The notes under the pieces: model-generated
Databases searched by the model: none
What the model was told of the DNA's origin: nothing
What the model saw: the letters and a program-made list of their open reading frames with translations, nothing else
In this document: positions 6,718-13,337 of the stretch, piece after piece
Layout of the letters: each line of letters begins with the position of its first letter
How positions within the stretch are numbered: the stretch's first letter is position 1
Assembly: GCA_002350705.1 (NCBI GenBank)
Contig: DEFH01000028.1
Location: 28,928 to 42,264, forward strand
Direction: 5' to 3'
DNA: 13,337 bases
Source: Ruminococcaceae bacterium UBA2857
GTDB lineage: Bacteria; Bacillota; Clostridia; Oscillospirales; Acutalibacteraceae
Program-made: the position numbers and the translations under genes

Positions 6718-7153
6718 TGTTCACCCTGCAGCTCAGACGCTTCTGAAAAGTTACGGTTGTTCCCTTTCCGACAGACGAACGGACACGCAGTTTATCCGTA
6801 AAGCTCTGCATGACCGCAAAACCCAGTCCTGCCCGTTCCTCCGAGGGGGCAGTGGTAAAAAGCGGTTCCATTGCCTGTTTTACATCCGCAATACCGCAGC
6901 CCTTGTCACGCACTTTGACGGTGACAAGGGAATTATCACTGATTCTGACATTGATGAAAACCTTTCCGATACGGTCTGCGTAAGCGTGTACAACGCAGTT
7001 TGTCACGGCTTCCGATACAGCGGTCTTGATTTCATTCAGCTCGCCGACAGTGGGATCCAGCTGTGTCACAAAGGCGGAAACGGCACTCCTTGCAAACCCC
7101 TCGTTAGAAGAACGGCTGTCAAAAATGATATTCATTTCATTTTGCGGTTTCAA
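6710..7153 (-). CDS. spoIIAB: anti-sigma-F factor / serine kinase SpoIIAB
   Basis: SpoIIAB binds and inhibits sigma-F and phosphorylates SpoIIAA. It is a 147-residue GHKL ATPase (146 in B. subtilis). Its N-box has Glu48 and Asn52 in S-E-A-V-T-N, the G1 box is DKGCGI (83-88) and the G2 region is ERAGLGF (106-112). The N terminus M-K-P-Q-N-E-M-N-I-I-F-D-S-R-S-S-N-E-G-F fits the family. I chose the TTG at 7153: GGAG (7162-7165) lies eight bases upstream and the resulting length matches the family. The ATG at 7133-7135 is 26 bases from that site, and the GTG at 7162 overlaps it. The gene overlaps the end of spoIIAA by 17 bases and sigF by eight, so the three proteins are translationally linked. 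Confidence 0.92.
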   Translation of the reverse strand: MKPQNEMNIIFDSRSSNEGFARSAVSAFVTQLDPTVGELNEIKTAVSEAVTNCVVHAYADRIGKVFINVRISDNSLVTVKVRDKGCGIADVKQAMEPLFTTAPSEERAGLGFAVMQSFTDKLRVRSSVGKGTTVTFQKRLSCRVNNV

Positions 7154-7466
7154 ATTGCTCACTCCTTTTTTCTGTAATGTCAAGTGCATTCAGACCGGAC
7201 AAAAGCATCATTCTTTCCAGCTCCTCCGGGACGTTTATCACCCTGACAATACCGCCATACAACGCCATCAGCCTGTACCGTCCCATAATCAGACCGATAC
7301 CCGAACTGTCCATGAAGGTGACGCCTGAAAAATCCAGCCGTAATACAGACGGCTTTTTCATCTGGATTGCCGCATCAATGCTTTCACGCATGGCTCTGGC
7401 AGAGTGATGGTCGATTTCTCCTGTCAGGCAGACAGTAATCCCGTCATCACTGTTGCTGATTCTCAC
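7137..7466 (-). CDS. spoIIAA: anti-anti-sigma factor SpoIIAA
   Basis: SpoIIAA releases sigma-F from SpoIIAB when unphosphorylated; SpoIIAB phosphorylates it and SpoIIE removes the phosphate. It is a 109-residue STAS-domain protein containing T-G-E-I-D-H-H and the phosphorylation loop F-M-D-S-S-G-I-G, in which Ser54 corresponds to Ser58 of B. subtilis. The GTG at 7466 is chosen because AGAGGTG stands seven T bases before it and the N terminus then aligns with the family; an upstream TTG at 7517 would add 17 residues lying in the untranslated leader. First gene of the operon, preceded by about 120 bases of leader that contains an inverted repeat. Confidence 0.92.
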   Translation of the reverse strand: MRISNSDDGITVCLTGEIDHHSARAMRESIDAAIQMKKPSVLRLDFSGVTFMDSSGIGLIMGRYRLMALYGGIVRVINVPEELERMMLLSGLNALDITEKRSEQFETAK

Positions 7467-7495
7467 AAAAAAACACCTCTTTCCTGCAAGAGTCC

Positions 7496-7555
7496 GAAGA
7501 GTGAAAAGTCCCCCCAAGAAGAAAAGCGTTCCCTATTTGCCGTTTTCCACTCTTC
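7496..7555. repeat. inverted repeat in the spoIIAA leader
   Basis: Arms 7496-7507 (GAAGAGTGAAAA) and 7543-7555 (TTTTCCACTCTTC) pair over 12 bp with one bulged C, enclosing about 35 bases. CACTCT occurs again just outside the right arm (7556-7561 begins ACTCT). It could be an RNA hairpin in the 5' leader or a small degraded repeat element. The rest of the 7467-7654 interval holds only a candidate promoter. Confidence 0.6.
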
Positions 7556-7594
7556 ACTCTCCACACTCCATAAGGGGATTGACTCTCCGTGATT

Positions 7595-7603
7595 ATCATA
7601 GCA
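7595..7603 (-). promoter_or_regulatory. possible extended -10 promoter of the spoIIA operon
   Basis: On the minus strand TG-C-TATGAT forms an extended -10 element without a good -35 box, giving a start near 7588 and a leader of about 120 bases. The B. subtilis operon is driven by sigma-H; I looked for an AGGA / GAAT pair in this interval and found no properly spaced match. Confidence 0.35.
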
Positions 7604-7654
7604 CGGTCAGAGGAATTTTTTTGTTGAAACAGGTTGTATCAAAATATTTATCGC

Positions 7655-9133
7655 TTACAGGATAATGCAAATCAGACCGTTACAGCCGTCATTGATAATT
7701 CGTTCAATGGTTTCTTTCAGTTTGTTTCTGGCATCGGCAGGCATACGATAGAGTTTGTTGTGCAGACCTTCATTGACAAGCTCATGCAGGGATTTTCCGA
7801 AAATATTCGACTCCCAGATTTTGGAGGGATCCTGTTCAAACTCCCTGAGAAGATAGGACACCAGTTCTTCCGACTGCTGTTCCGAACCGACGATAGGTGT
7901 AATTTCGGTGCGGATATTGGTTTTCATCATGTGAACAGACGGAGCGTTTGCCCTCAGACGGATACCGTATCTGCCGCCCTGCTTGATAATTTCCGGCTCT
8001 TCGAGAGTCAGTTCTTCCATTGACGGCATGACAATGCCATAGCCTGTTTCACACACATCCTCATAGGCTTGCTGTACCTTTTCAAAGCGTTTTTTGATGA
8101 GGGACAGCTCCGTCATGGCATCCAGCAATCCGCCCTCGTCTTCCACGGCAAAGCCTGTTTTTTCACCGAGAACCTGATAAAACAGTGACGGCTCCAACTC
8201 CACTTTCAGACGGGCATGGCCTGCTCCCAAATCCGCCGCACTGGTCTCTGCCAGGCGGATATAACGACATTCGGATATTTTTTCCGCAATATCGCTGACC
8301 TCACGGATTTTTTTGGCATTTTGTGCACTCGACTGTATCACGGAAAACAGTTCACTTCTCAGCCAGTGTGTTTTTTCGAGAGAGCTTACCCATTTGGGCA
8401 TATCTACTTTAATTTCTTTGACGGGAAACTCAAAGAGTACTCTTGCCAGAATTCTTTTGATCTCATTCTCGTCCAGTTCCATACAGCTTACAGGTTCTAC
8501 GGGCACTTCATATTTTTCACCGAGCTGTCGGGCAAGCTGCCGCACAGCCTGAGATTCGGGATGAACGGAATTCAGCAGTACAATAAACGGCTTATTGATT
8601 TCACGCAGTTCATTAATGACTCTTTCTTCAGCCTCTTCATATTCGGAACGGTCAATGTCACTGACAGAGCCGTCTGTTGTAATGACCAGTCCGATCGTGG
8701 AATGATCTGTAATGACTTTTTTGGTACCGATTTCGGCTGCCATGTCAAACGGAATCGCCTCTTCAAACCATGGCGTTTTCACCATGCGGGGCGACTCGTC
8801 CTCTATGTAGCCCAATGCACTCGGTACAATATAGCCTACACAGTCAATCATTCTGACACGAAAGCCTGCATTTCCCTCCAACTGTATCTCGACAGCGTTT
8901 TCGGGGATGAATTTCGGTTCTGTTGTCATGATCGTTCTGCCTGCCGAGGACTGCGGCAGTTCATCCGTAGCCCTTTCACGCTGTTCCTCACTGCTGATAT
9001 GGGGGATTACCAGCGTATCCATGAACCGCTTGATAAAAGTGGACTTGCCTGTACGGACAGGCCCCACAATGCCCAGATAAATATCACCATTGGTACGTCG
9101 GGCTATATCCTGATAAATGTTTCGTTCCTGCAT
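7655..9133 (-). CDS. spoIVA: stage IV sporulation protein A, coat basement-layer ATPase
   Basis: SpoIVA polymerises on the outer forespore membrane, driven by ATP hydrolysis, and forms the platform on which the spore coat is built in the mother cell. The protein has 492 residues, the same as in B. subtilis. The Walker A motif G-P-V-R-T-G-K-S-T has Lys30; the sensor threonines Thr70/Thr71 and Walker B Asp97 (M-I-D-C-V-G-Y) are at the same positions as in B. subtilis. The C terminus C-N-G-L-I-C-I-I-L is the conserved membrane-proximal tail. The ATG follows AGGAG by eight bases. The gene lies 19 bases after the SipL-like gene, in one operon. A long antisense open frame (8216-9190) is a shadow of this conserved gene. 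Confidence 0.97.
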   Translation of the reverse strand: MQERNIYQDIARRTNGDIYLGIVGPVRTGKSTFIKRFMDTLVIPHISSEEQRERATDELPQSSAGRTIMTTEPKFIPENAVEIQLEGNAGFRVRMIDCVGYIVPSALGYIEDESPRMVKTPWFEEAIPFDMAAEIGTKKVITDHSTIGLVITTDGSVSDIDRSEYEEAEERVINELREINKPFIVLLNSVHPESQAVRQLARQLGEKYEVPVEPVSCMELDENEIKRILARVLFEFPVKEIKVDMPKWVSSLEKTHWLRSELFSVIQSSAQNAKKIREVSDIAEKISECRYIRLAETSAADLGAGHARLKVELEPSLFYQVLGEKTGFAVEDEGGLLDAMTELSLIKKRFEKVQQAYEDVCETGYGIVMPSMEELTLEEPEIIKQGGRYGIRLRANAPSVHMMKTNIRTEITPIVGSEQQSEELVSYLLREFEQDPSKIWESNIFGKSLHELVNEGLHNKLYRMPADARNKLKETIERIINDGCNGLICIIL

Positions 9134-9152
9134 TCCGTGTACTCCTCTCTTA

Positions 9153-10691
9153 TCACATGGGAATCAGTATCATGCTGTGAGCCTGTATGACATCATCTGT
9201 CAGGTCGTTTTCCAGTCTGACTGCCTCTACAGATGTACAGTATAATCGTGCAATACTCCAGAGATTTTCGCCCTCATCGGCATAGTAGAGTGTCAGAGCG
9301 GCATTTTTGTCTCTGATACGTTTTCTGTCCTCATTGCCGACAGCTCCTGCAATGCACCGGCAAACCTTATTTTCAAAGACAGTGCCTTTTAATTGCAGGT
9401 CGGCTTTCAGTTCCAGTGTGTTGTCACCTGTAATGCGGAAACTCAGCGACTTGCAGACGGGAGAAATTTTTGCCGATACCTCTCCCGAAATGTCGGGGAC
9501 AGGAATATTCACGGAAAATTCCACCGCCCTTTCCGCATAGAACGGCACACCCTCCGTATCACAGGCGAGAATACAGCAATTCACCTTTCCTTTTGTGAGC
9601 AGGGTGTTTCCGTCAAAGGTACTGATAGAGTTCACTCCGTCACACCATATATCAATGATTTTGCTGATTTTGTTTTCACCTGTGCTGACATCCTGTTTTG
9701 CCGCAACGGTCATATCGGGCATGACCGCCAGATGAGCGTATTTCATATTCTTTTCGGACAGCTCCAGTTCATAGACCGTGGAATAGGCGTCATCAATGAC
9801 ATTGATATTTTTTTCTTCATAGGCAAATACCGTTGCACAAATTTTGGCATCCAGTGTCACAAGCGTACTGCTTTCGTCATACTCCGATTTCAGCGACACA
9901 TCATAATTCAGCACTTCCAGATCAATGTCATTCTGTGAAATATCCGAAATTCCCTGTACATCAATGACCTGACTGTAGGGGATATGGAATGTCATGGTAT
10001 CCTGAGCACCCGTTTCAATGTCCGTGACATACAGCAGACAAAGCACAGCTTCTCCTTTGAGCATGATTTTATCGGAAAGAGCTTTGGCACTCTCTACGCC
10101 TATGGAAAATTCCGAACGCAGTATGCTTTCGGGAGAGCCTTTTCCCTGACCGATGTCCAGCACTTCACTCAGAGAAAACTGCTGCTGACCGATACCGCAC
10201 AGACAGCTTACCTGTTCGGTGTGCTTTTTCTGCTGAATGTCGTCACCCTCTATCGAACAAAAATACTCCTGTTCCGCTCTTTCAAAGACGTTCACGCAAA
10301 CGGAAAACGCTCCATGTATATCAATTCTTCTGGGACTCAATGCACGGCAGTTGAGATATTCCGTTTTGATTTTGACAACGGCAGTCGGATCCTGTACGGC
10401 AGACCTCACGGTAAAACTGCATGAAAAGGGGCTTGTATGCTCACAAAGACGCACCGCCTGTTTTTTGGCATCGAGATAATACAGCTTGATGACGGCAACA
10501 CCGTCCACATCCAGTCTGTCCCCCGAAAGATTCTTTGACATGACAGAGGGACAAATCCTGCATTTCAATATTCTCTCAATGTCGGGGCAGTAGTCCGGCA
10601 GACTGAAATCCAAATCGACAGGCTGTTCGGAGCTTCCCTCGAACACCTTTTCACAGGCAAAACAATTTTCTCTCTGAAACTGATATTCCAT
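9153..10691 (-). CDS. sipL: SipL-like SPOCS (DUF3794) and LysM protein
   Basis: A 512-residue protein with repeated beta-rich SPOCS/DUF3794 segments (about 40-135, 190-290 and 355-445) and a C-terminal LysM domain (about 466-512, with A-D-E-G-E-N-L-W-S-I-A). This is the architecture of SipL of Clostridioides difficile, a mother-cell protein whose LysM domain binds SpoIVA and which is needed to keep the coat on the forespore. The adjacent spoIVA, 19 bases downstream, strongly supports that role. There is no signal peptide or membrane segment, fitting a mother-cell cytoplasmic location. It is rich in cysteine (about 19 residues), as several coat-associated proteins are. The ATG has GAAAGG nine bases upstream. 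The SipL name is by architecture and context, since these repeats vary greatly in sequence. Confidence 0.85.
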   Translation of the reverse strand: MEYQFQRENCFACEKVFEGSSEQPVDLDFSLPDYCPDIERILKCRICPSVMSKNLSGDRLDVDGVAVIKLYYLDAKKQAVRLCEHTSPFSCSFTVRSAVQDPTAVVKIKTEYLNCRALSPRRIDIHGAFSVCVNVFERAEQEYFCSIEGDDIQQKKHTEQVSCLCGIGQQQFSLSEVLDIGQGKGSPESILRSEFSIGVESAKALSDKIMLKGEAVLCLLYVTDIETGAQDTMTFHIPYSQVIDVQGISDISQNDIDLEVLNYDVSLKSEYDESSTLVTLDAKICATVFAYEEKNINVIDDAYSTVYELELSEKNMKYAHLAVMPDMTVAAKQDVSTGENKISKIIDIWCDGVNSISTFDGNTLLTKGKVNCCILACDTEGVPFYAERAVEFSVNIPVPDISGEVSAKISPVCKSLSFRITGDNTLELKADLQLKGTVFENKVCRCIAGAVGNEDRKRIRDKNAALTLYYADEGENLWSIARLYCTSVEAVRLENDLTDDVIQAHSMILIPM

Positions 10692-10725
10692 ATCTTCTGT
10701 CCTTTCTTCACTTTGAATCTATGCA

Positions 10726-10754
10726 TTTATATTCTGTCCTTTGCCGAAATATGA
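10726..10754 (-). promoter_or_regulatory. possible sigma-E promoter of sipL-spoIVA
   Basis: On the minus strand TCATATT (10748-10754) matches the sigma-E -35 consensus kmATATw. Fourteen bases later comes AATATAAA (10726-10733), which agrees with the sigma-E -10 consensus CATACAmT in about five of eight positions. Sigma-E drives spoIVA and sipL in known species, so spacing and context fit, but the -10 match is poor. Confidence 0.45.
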
Positions 10755-10791
10755 CAGCATTTCATTTTGCGGAGAAAATTTCAAAAACCTA

Positions 10792-10820
10792 TTGACAATT
10801 CCTGCGGTTAGTATTATAAT
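10792..10820 (+). promoter_or_regulatory. consensus sigma-A promoter of the leucine-rich-repeat gene
   Basis: Perfect TTGACA (10792-10797), 17-base spacer, perfect TATAAT (10815-10820). Start predicted near 10827, giving a leader of about 28 bases that contains AGAGG. It faces away from the sporulation block, and the 163-base interval holds both divergent promoters. Confidence 0.88.
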
Positions 10821-10854
10821 GATATTATCAAATCAAATATAAGAGGCGTTTTGT

Positions 10855-11796
10855 ATGTTCCATATATATTCACAGATTTTAAGAGCACTGACAAAATCGG
10901 CTGTCAATCATGCACAGGAGTGGGAACGGGAAAGAGTATCGACCAAACCGAAAGTGAAAATAGAAGACGGTGAAGTAAGAAGCTGTTCGGGAAATATTGT
11001 TGATTTGGTGGTACCTGACGGAATAACAGGCATCTGGGCGGGGGCGTTGGGCGATGAAACCAGAGAAACACTGAAAACGGTTGTCATTGCCGAAGGTGTT
11101 GAATATATAAGGTCAAATACATTTCAGAACTGCAAAAAACTTATATCGGTGAAACTGCCCGAAAGTGTGCGTTATATTCAGACAAAGGCATTTGCCAACT
11201 GCGTGAATCTGAGGGAAATCAATTTCCCCGAAGGTATCAGAGAGATTTCTCCCGATGCGTTCGATAATTGTCCTCATATCAGACTTCCCGATTTAAAGGC
11301 AGAGCCGAAGCCGAAAGTACAAAGCAGTCATTCAGAGGAAAAACCGCCTGAAAATACCGCTTTTTCACAGCAGTTAACCGAAAAGAAACTGACGATAGAA
11401 AACAATGTTCTCGTCAGATGTACAGGAGCAATCAAAATTTTGATTGTGCCCGAGGGGGTAACGGAGATTTTATATAATGCCCTGAGCAGCGAAACAAGGC
11501 AAACGGTTGAGAAAATTGTCATTTTGGGTAAAACAAGAATCAATGCGGGAGCATTTGCGGATTGTCCAAAGCTTGTTTCGGTAAGTCTGCCCGAGAATAA
11601 GGGGATCGGCATGATTTTTTCAAGGAGTTTTGCCAACTGTGTCAGTCTGAGGGAAATCAATATTCCGAACACGGTATCATGTATTGAGGAAGATGCATTT
11701 TATAACTGTCCGAAGCTGACGATTTCCGAAGAAGTGATGGAACAAGTCAGATACAGAGAGATATATGATGAATGTATGAGTAAATACTACAAATAA
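10855..11796 (+). CDS. cytoplasmic BspA-like leucine-rich repeat (LRR_5) protein
   Basis: A 313-residue protein of unknown role with BspA/LRR_5-type repeats such as F-x-N-C-x-x-L-x-S-V-x-L-P-E-x-V. It consists of two homologous halves (residues about 34-142 and 179-289) joined by a Pro/Glu/Lys/Ser-rich linker (about 145-175). Each half begins with a short I-E-[DN] strand, V-P-[DE]-G-[IV]-T, then three repeats including F-A-N-C-V-[NS]-L-R-E-I-N. Most BspA-like proteins are secreted; this one has no signal peptide, sorting signal or membrane segment, so it is probably cytoplasmic and may mediate protein contacts. AGAGG lies eight bases before the ATG, under a consensus promoter, so it is likely well expressed during growth. 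Confidence 0.8.
   Translation: MFHIYSQILRALTKSAVNHAQEWERERVSTKPKVKIEDGEVRSCSGNIVDLVVPDGITGIWAGALGDETRETLKTVVIAEGVEYIRSNTFQNCKKLISVKLPESVRYIQTKAFANCVNLREINFPEGIREISPDAFDNCPHIRLPDLKAEPKPKVQSSHSEEKPPENTAFSQQLTEKKLTIENNVLVRCTGAIKILIVPEGVTEILYNALSSETRQTVEKIVILGKTRINAGAFADCPKLVSVSLPENKGIGMIFSRSFANCVSLREINIPNTVSCIEEDAFYNCPKLTISEEVMEQVRYREIYDECMSKYYK
10954..11280 (+). repeat. first copy of the internal LRR duplication
   Basis: Encodes residues 34-142 of the leucine-rich-repeat protein and is homologous to 11389-11721. Near-identical DNA survives in places, for example the stretch encoding F-A-N-C-V-N-L-R-E-I-N near 11190-11222. Confidence 0.75.
11389..11721 (+). repeat. second copy of the internal LRR duplication
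   Basis: Encodes residues 179-289 and matches the first copy (10954-11280) almost from end to end: N-terminal strand, V-P-E-G-V-T, the E-T-R-x-T segment and three repeats. The middle of this copy has lost regular spacing (P-E-N-K-G-I-G-M-I-F). Confidence 0.75.
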
Positions 11797-11838
11797 TCGG
11801 AAATGTAAATAAGTTTACTTTCAGTACATATTTTCGGG

Positions 11839-11867
11839 TTGACAAGTACATCTGTTTCCTTTATCAT
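11839..11867 (+). promoter_or_regulatory. sigma-A promoter of the alarmone synthetase operon
   Basis: Perfect -35 TTGACA (11839-11844), 17-base spacer and -10 TATCAT (11862-11867). The start falls near 11874, about 29 bases ahead of the gene. No convincing terminator separates it from the preceding gene; only a 5-bp hairpin is visible near 11807-11820. Confidence 0.78.
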
Positions 11868-11902
11868 AAACTTAGAGAATCAAAATATACAGGAGATGAT
11901 AA

Positions 11903-12631
11903 ATGATGTACGAAAAGCAGGGAGATATTCTCCGACACGCTGATGATATGGCAAAAGAACTGGTGAAATTCTCCGAAAGAATCAATTTCAATGAAGAGAT
12001 GTTTCTGGATATTATACAGGAAAGCATTGCTCCCGCAGAGGAGTTTTTTGCCAATTATGCTTGTGCCATCATGGAAGTGGAGACGAAATTCAAAGTGCTC
12101 AACGAGAGGTTTTCACTGAAATATGACGGCAATCCCATTGAAAGTATCCGCTCACGGGTGAAAGACTATGACAGCATTATCCGAAAAGTGATCCGAAAAA
12201 ATATTCCGAGAGATCTGGAATCCATTGAGGAAAATATCCATGATATTGCAGGTGTCAGAGTCATCTGTTCTTTTGTGGATGATATTTACAGACTTGCGAA
12301 CTGTTTGTTACAGCAGGATGATGTGACGCTCATCAGTCGGAAGGACTATATCAAAAATCCCAAGCCCAGCGGTTACAGAAGTCTGCATTTGATTATATCC
12401 GTTCCGATTTTCCTTGAAAACGAAAAAAAGGATGTCAAAGTGGAAGTACAGCTTCGTACAATTGCGATGGACTTTTGGGCGAGCCTCGAACACAAACTGA
12501 AATACAAGAAAAATCTTCCTCCTGAAAAAATTGATATGCTCTCAAATGAACTGATAGACTGTGCCAATGTCAGTGCATCCCTTGACCAGCGTATGCAGAA
12601 TGTCAGAAATATCATTTTAAAGGGTGAATGA
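11903..12631 (+). CDS. small alarmone synthetase, RelP/YwaC-like GTP pyrophosphokinase
   Basis: A single-domain (p)ppGpp synthetase that transfers pyrophosphate from ATP to GDP or GTP in the cytoplasm. Of 242 residues, about 75-235 form the synthetase fold: H-D-I-A-G-V-R-V-I-C-S-F (113-124, metal ligand Asp114), K-P-S-G-Y-R-S-L-H-L-I-I (154-165, Tyr158 stacking on the base) and V-E-V-Q-L-R-T (180-186, catalytic Glu181), then A-M-D-F-W-A-S-L-E-H-K. There is no hydrolase, TGS or ACT domain. Wording of the motifs is closer to B. subtilis YwaC (RelP) than to YjbM (RelQ). It carries some 30 more N-terminal residues than those 210-residue proteins. AGGAG lies seven bases before the first ATG; the second ATG (11906) is also possible. 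Two small membrane-protein genes follow directly. Confidence 0.92.
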   Translation: MMYEKQGDILRHADDMAKELVKFSERINFNEEMFLDIIQESIAPAEEFFANYACAIMEVETKFKVLNERFSLKYDGNPIESIRSRVKDYDSIIRKVIRKNIPRDLESIEENIHDIAGVRVICSFVDDIYRLANCLLQQDDVTLISRKDYIKNPKPSGYRSLHLIISVPIFLENEKKDVKVEVQLRTIAMDFWASLEHKLKYKKNLPPEKIDMLSNELIDCANVSASLDQRMQNVRNIILKGE

Positions 12632-12632
12632 G

Positions 12633-12977
12633 ATGAATGAATGGCTTCCCGAAAATCCCGATTTCGGACTGGAGCCGAAAAGGGAATCCCAAAAGCAGAA
12701 ACATATTATGATTCTGTTCAGTATCATTCTGATATGTGTTGTTCTGGGGACTGTGATTTTCAATTTGTGGAATATCGGAGAGGTGCATCTTGCCAAAGAC
12801 TATGTCAGAGAGCATTACGGAGACAATTACAGTTATGTATCATCAAAAGCCTTGTATACAGGCGGAGGGTGTGTCGCTTCACCGAAAGAAAATGTCACTG
12901 TGATATTTCAGGGAAATGATTTATCGGTGATAACCGTGATTGTCAAAAACGGTGAGATTGTTTCCGTCAGCGAATAG
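12633..12977 (+). CDS. small single-span membrane protein of unknown function
   Basis: I do not recognise a family. The 114-residue product has a charged N-terminal stretch (1-24), one membrane segment (about 25-46) and about 68 residues predicted outside, mostly short beta strands, ending in V-K-N-G-E-I-V-S-V-S-E. A single cysteine sits in Y-T-G-G-G-C80. It starts one base after the stop codon of the alarmone synthetase gene, with AGGGTGA five bases upstream, so the two are probably translated together. The in-frame GTG at 12624 is part of that ribosome binding site and is not favoured. Confidence 0.7.
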   Translation: MNEWLPENPDFGLEPKRESQKQKHIMILFSIILICVVLGTVIFNLWNIGEVHLAKDYVREHYGDNYSYVSSKALYTGGGCVASPKENVTVIFQGNDLSVITVIVKNGEIVSVSE

Positions 12978-12987
12978 GGGGCTTTTT

Positions 12988-13335
12988 ATGAACAGGAAAT
13001 CACTTGTCATTATGCTGAAAAATACCGCTGTCATGTTTGCGGTATATCTGATACAGTTTGTTTTGATGCCGCTATTGTTTCCAAATTATTATCCGAGAAG
13101 CAATGAAAGTGTTGTGATTTTGTTGGCAACGCTTTTGACAGGATTTATTTTGGGTGTTTTCCTTGGAAGCAGAAAAATCAAATTCTGGATATTGCCGGAT
13201 ATTCTGTATGGATTGATGATAATGGTATATTCAGGGAGTGGCTTGTATGGCATAGGACTTCGCGGTATATCTTTGGATGGAGCACAGCCATATTATGACA
13301 GTTTATTTGCGGTCACAGCAGTTTCCAAGTTTTGA
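12988..13335 (+). CDS. small three-span membrane protein of unknown function
   Basis: A 115-residue hydrophobic protein with about three membrane segments (6-31, 40-60 and 66-88) and a short tail ending in A-V-S-K-F. No catalytic motif or known family is recognised. The ATG at 12988 has AGGGGG six bases upstream; an upstream ATG at 12940 lies inside the previous gene and is not favoured. It follows the single-span protein by 10 bases and is probably the third gene of the alarmone synthetase operon. The stop codon lies just inside the window edge, so it is complete. Confidence 0.7.
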   Translation: MNRKSLVIMLKNTAVMFAVYLIQFVLMPLLFPNYYPRSNESVVILLATLLTGFILGVFLGSRKIKFWILPDILYGLMIMVYSGSGLYGIGLRGISLDGAQPYYDSLFAVTAVSKF

Positions 13336-13337
13336 AA

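Noticed and set aside
7604..7640. AGGAATT followed by TTGAAA as a sigma-H promoter
   Set aside because: It reads on the plus strand, away from spoIIAA, and the spacing between the two elements is several bases too short.
8216..9190. A 324-codon open frame on the plus strand opposite spoIVA
   Set aside because: It lies wholly antisense to the highly conserved spoIVA, has no ribosome binding site of note, and its product (rich in Phe, Cys, His) has no domain-like pattern. It is a shadow of codon bias.
11800..11825. Short hairpin GTAAA / TTTAC after the leucine-rich-repeat gene
   Set aside because: Only five AT-rich pairs with no U-run of useful length; not convincing as a terminator.
1..13337. 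CRISPR array, prophage, insertion sequence, or defence island
   Set aside because: No regularly spaced repeats, transposase, integrase, or terminal inverted repeats are visible. The phage-associated DUF5131 domain is the only hint and is isolated.

Overview
The window looks like a chromosomal piece of an endospore-forming member of the Bacillota, class Clostridia, most likely a Ruminococcus-like Oscillospiraceae. This is inferred from the spoIIA operon, spoIVA, a SipL-type DUF3794/LysM protein, strong AGGAG-type ribosome binding sites, moderate G+C and a free-standing glycogen branching enzyme. It is housekeeping and sporulation DNA. I see no prophage, insertion sequence, CRISPR array or integrase.

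Layout. At the left edge lies the 5' end of a tRNA-Leu gene on the minus strand, with a perfect consensus promoter. Plus-strand genes follow: an SCP2-like lipid-binding protein; the glycogen branching enzyme glgB, closed by a hairpin terminator; and a protein joining a DUF5131 (Gp37/Gp68-like, three-cysteine) region to a DUF4186 region. Next is a heavy-metal module: a strong promoter with two inverted repeats, a 73-residue metal-binding (HMA) protein, an intrinsic terminator, and a Zn/Cd/Pb-type P-type ATPase translated from a GTG start. A second terminator closes it.

From about 6.06 to 10.7 kb the minus strand is a sporulation block, read right to left: a SipL-like spore-coat anchor, spoIVA, then spoIIAA-spoIIAB-sigF. 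The first pair would act in the mother cell to anchor the coat on the forespore surface. The second trio is the anti-anti-sigma / anti-sigma / sigma-F switch of the forespore. spoIIAA and spoIIAB appear to start at GTG and TTG, and sigF is short at its N terminus.

From 10.8 kb to the end, plus-strand genes are a cytoplasmic leucine-rich-repeat (BspA-like) protein built of two duplicated halves, then a small alarmone synthetase (RelP/YwaC-like) followed within a few bases by two small membrane proteins of unknown function.

The most interesting items are the DUF5131-DUF4186 fusion, the terminator separating the metal chaperone from its pump, the dyads around the metal promoter, the compact SipL-SpoIVA-SpoIIA cluster with its short SigF, and the alarmone synthetase with two membrane partners.
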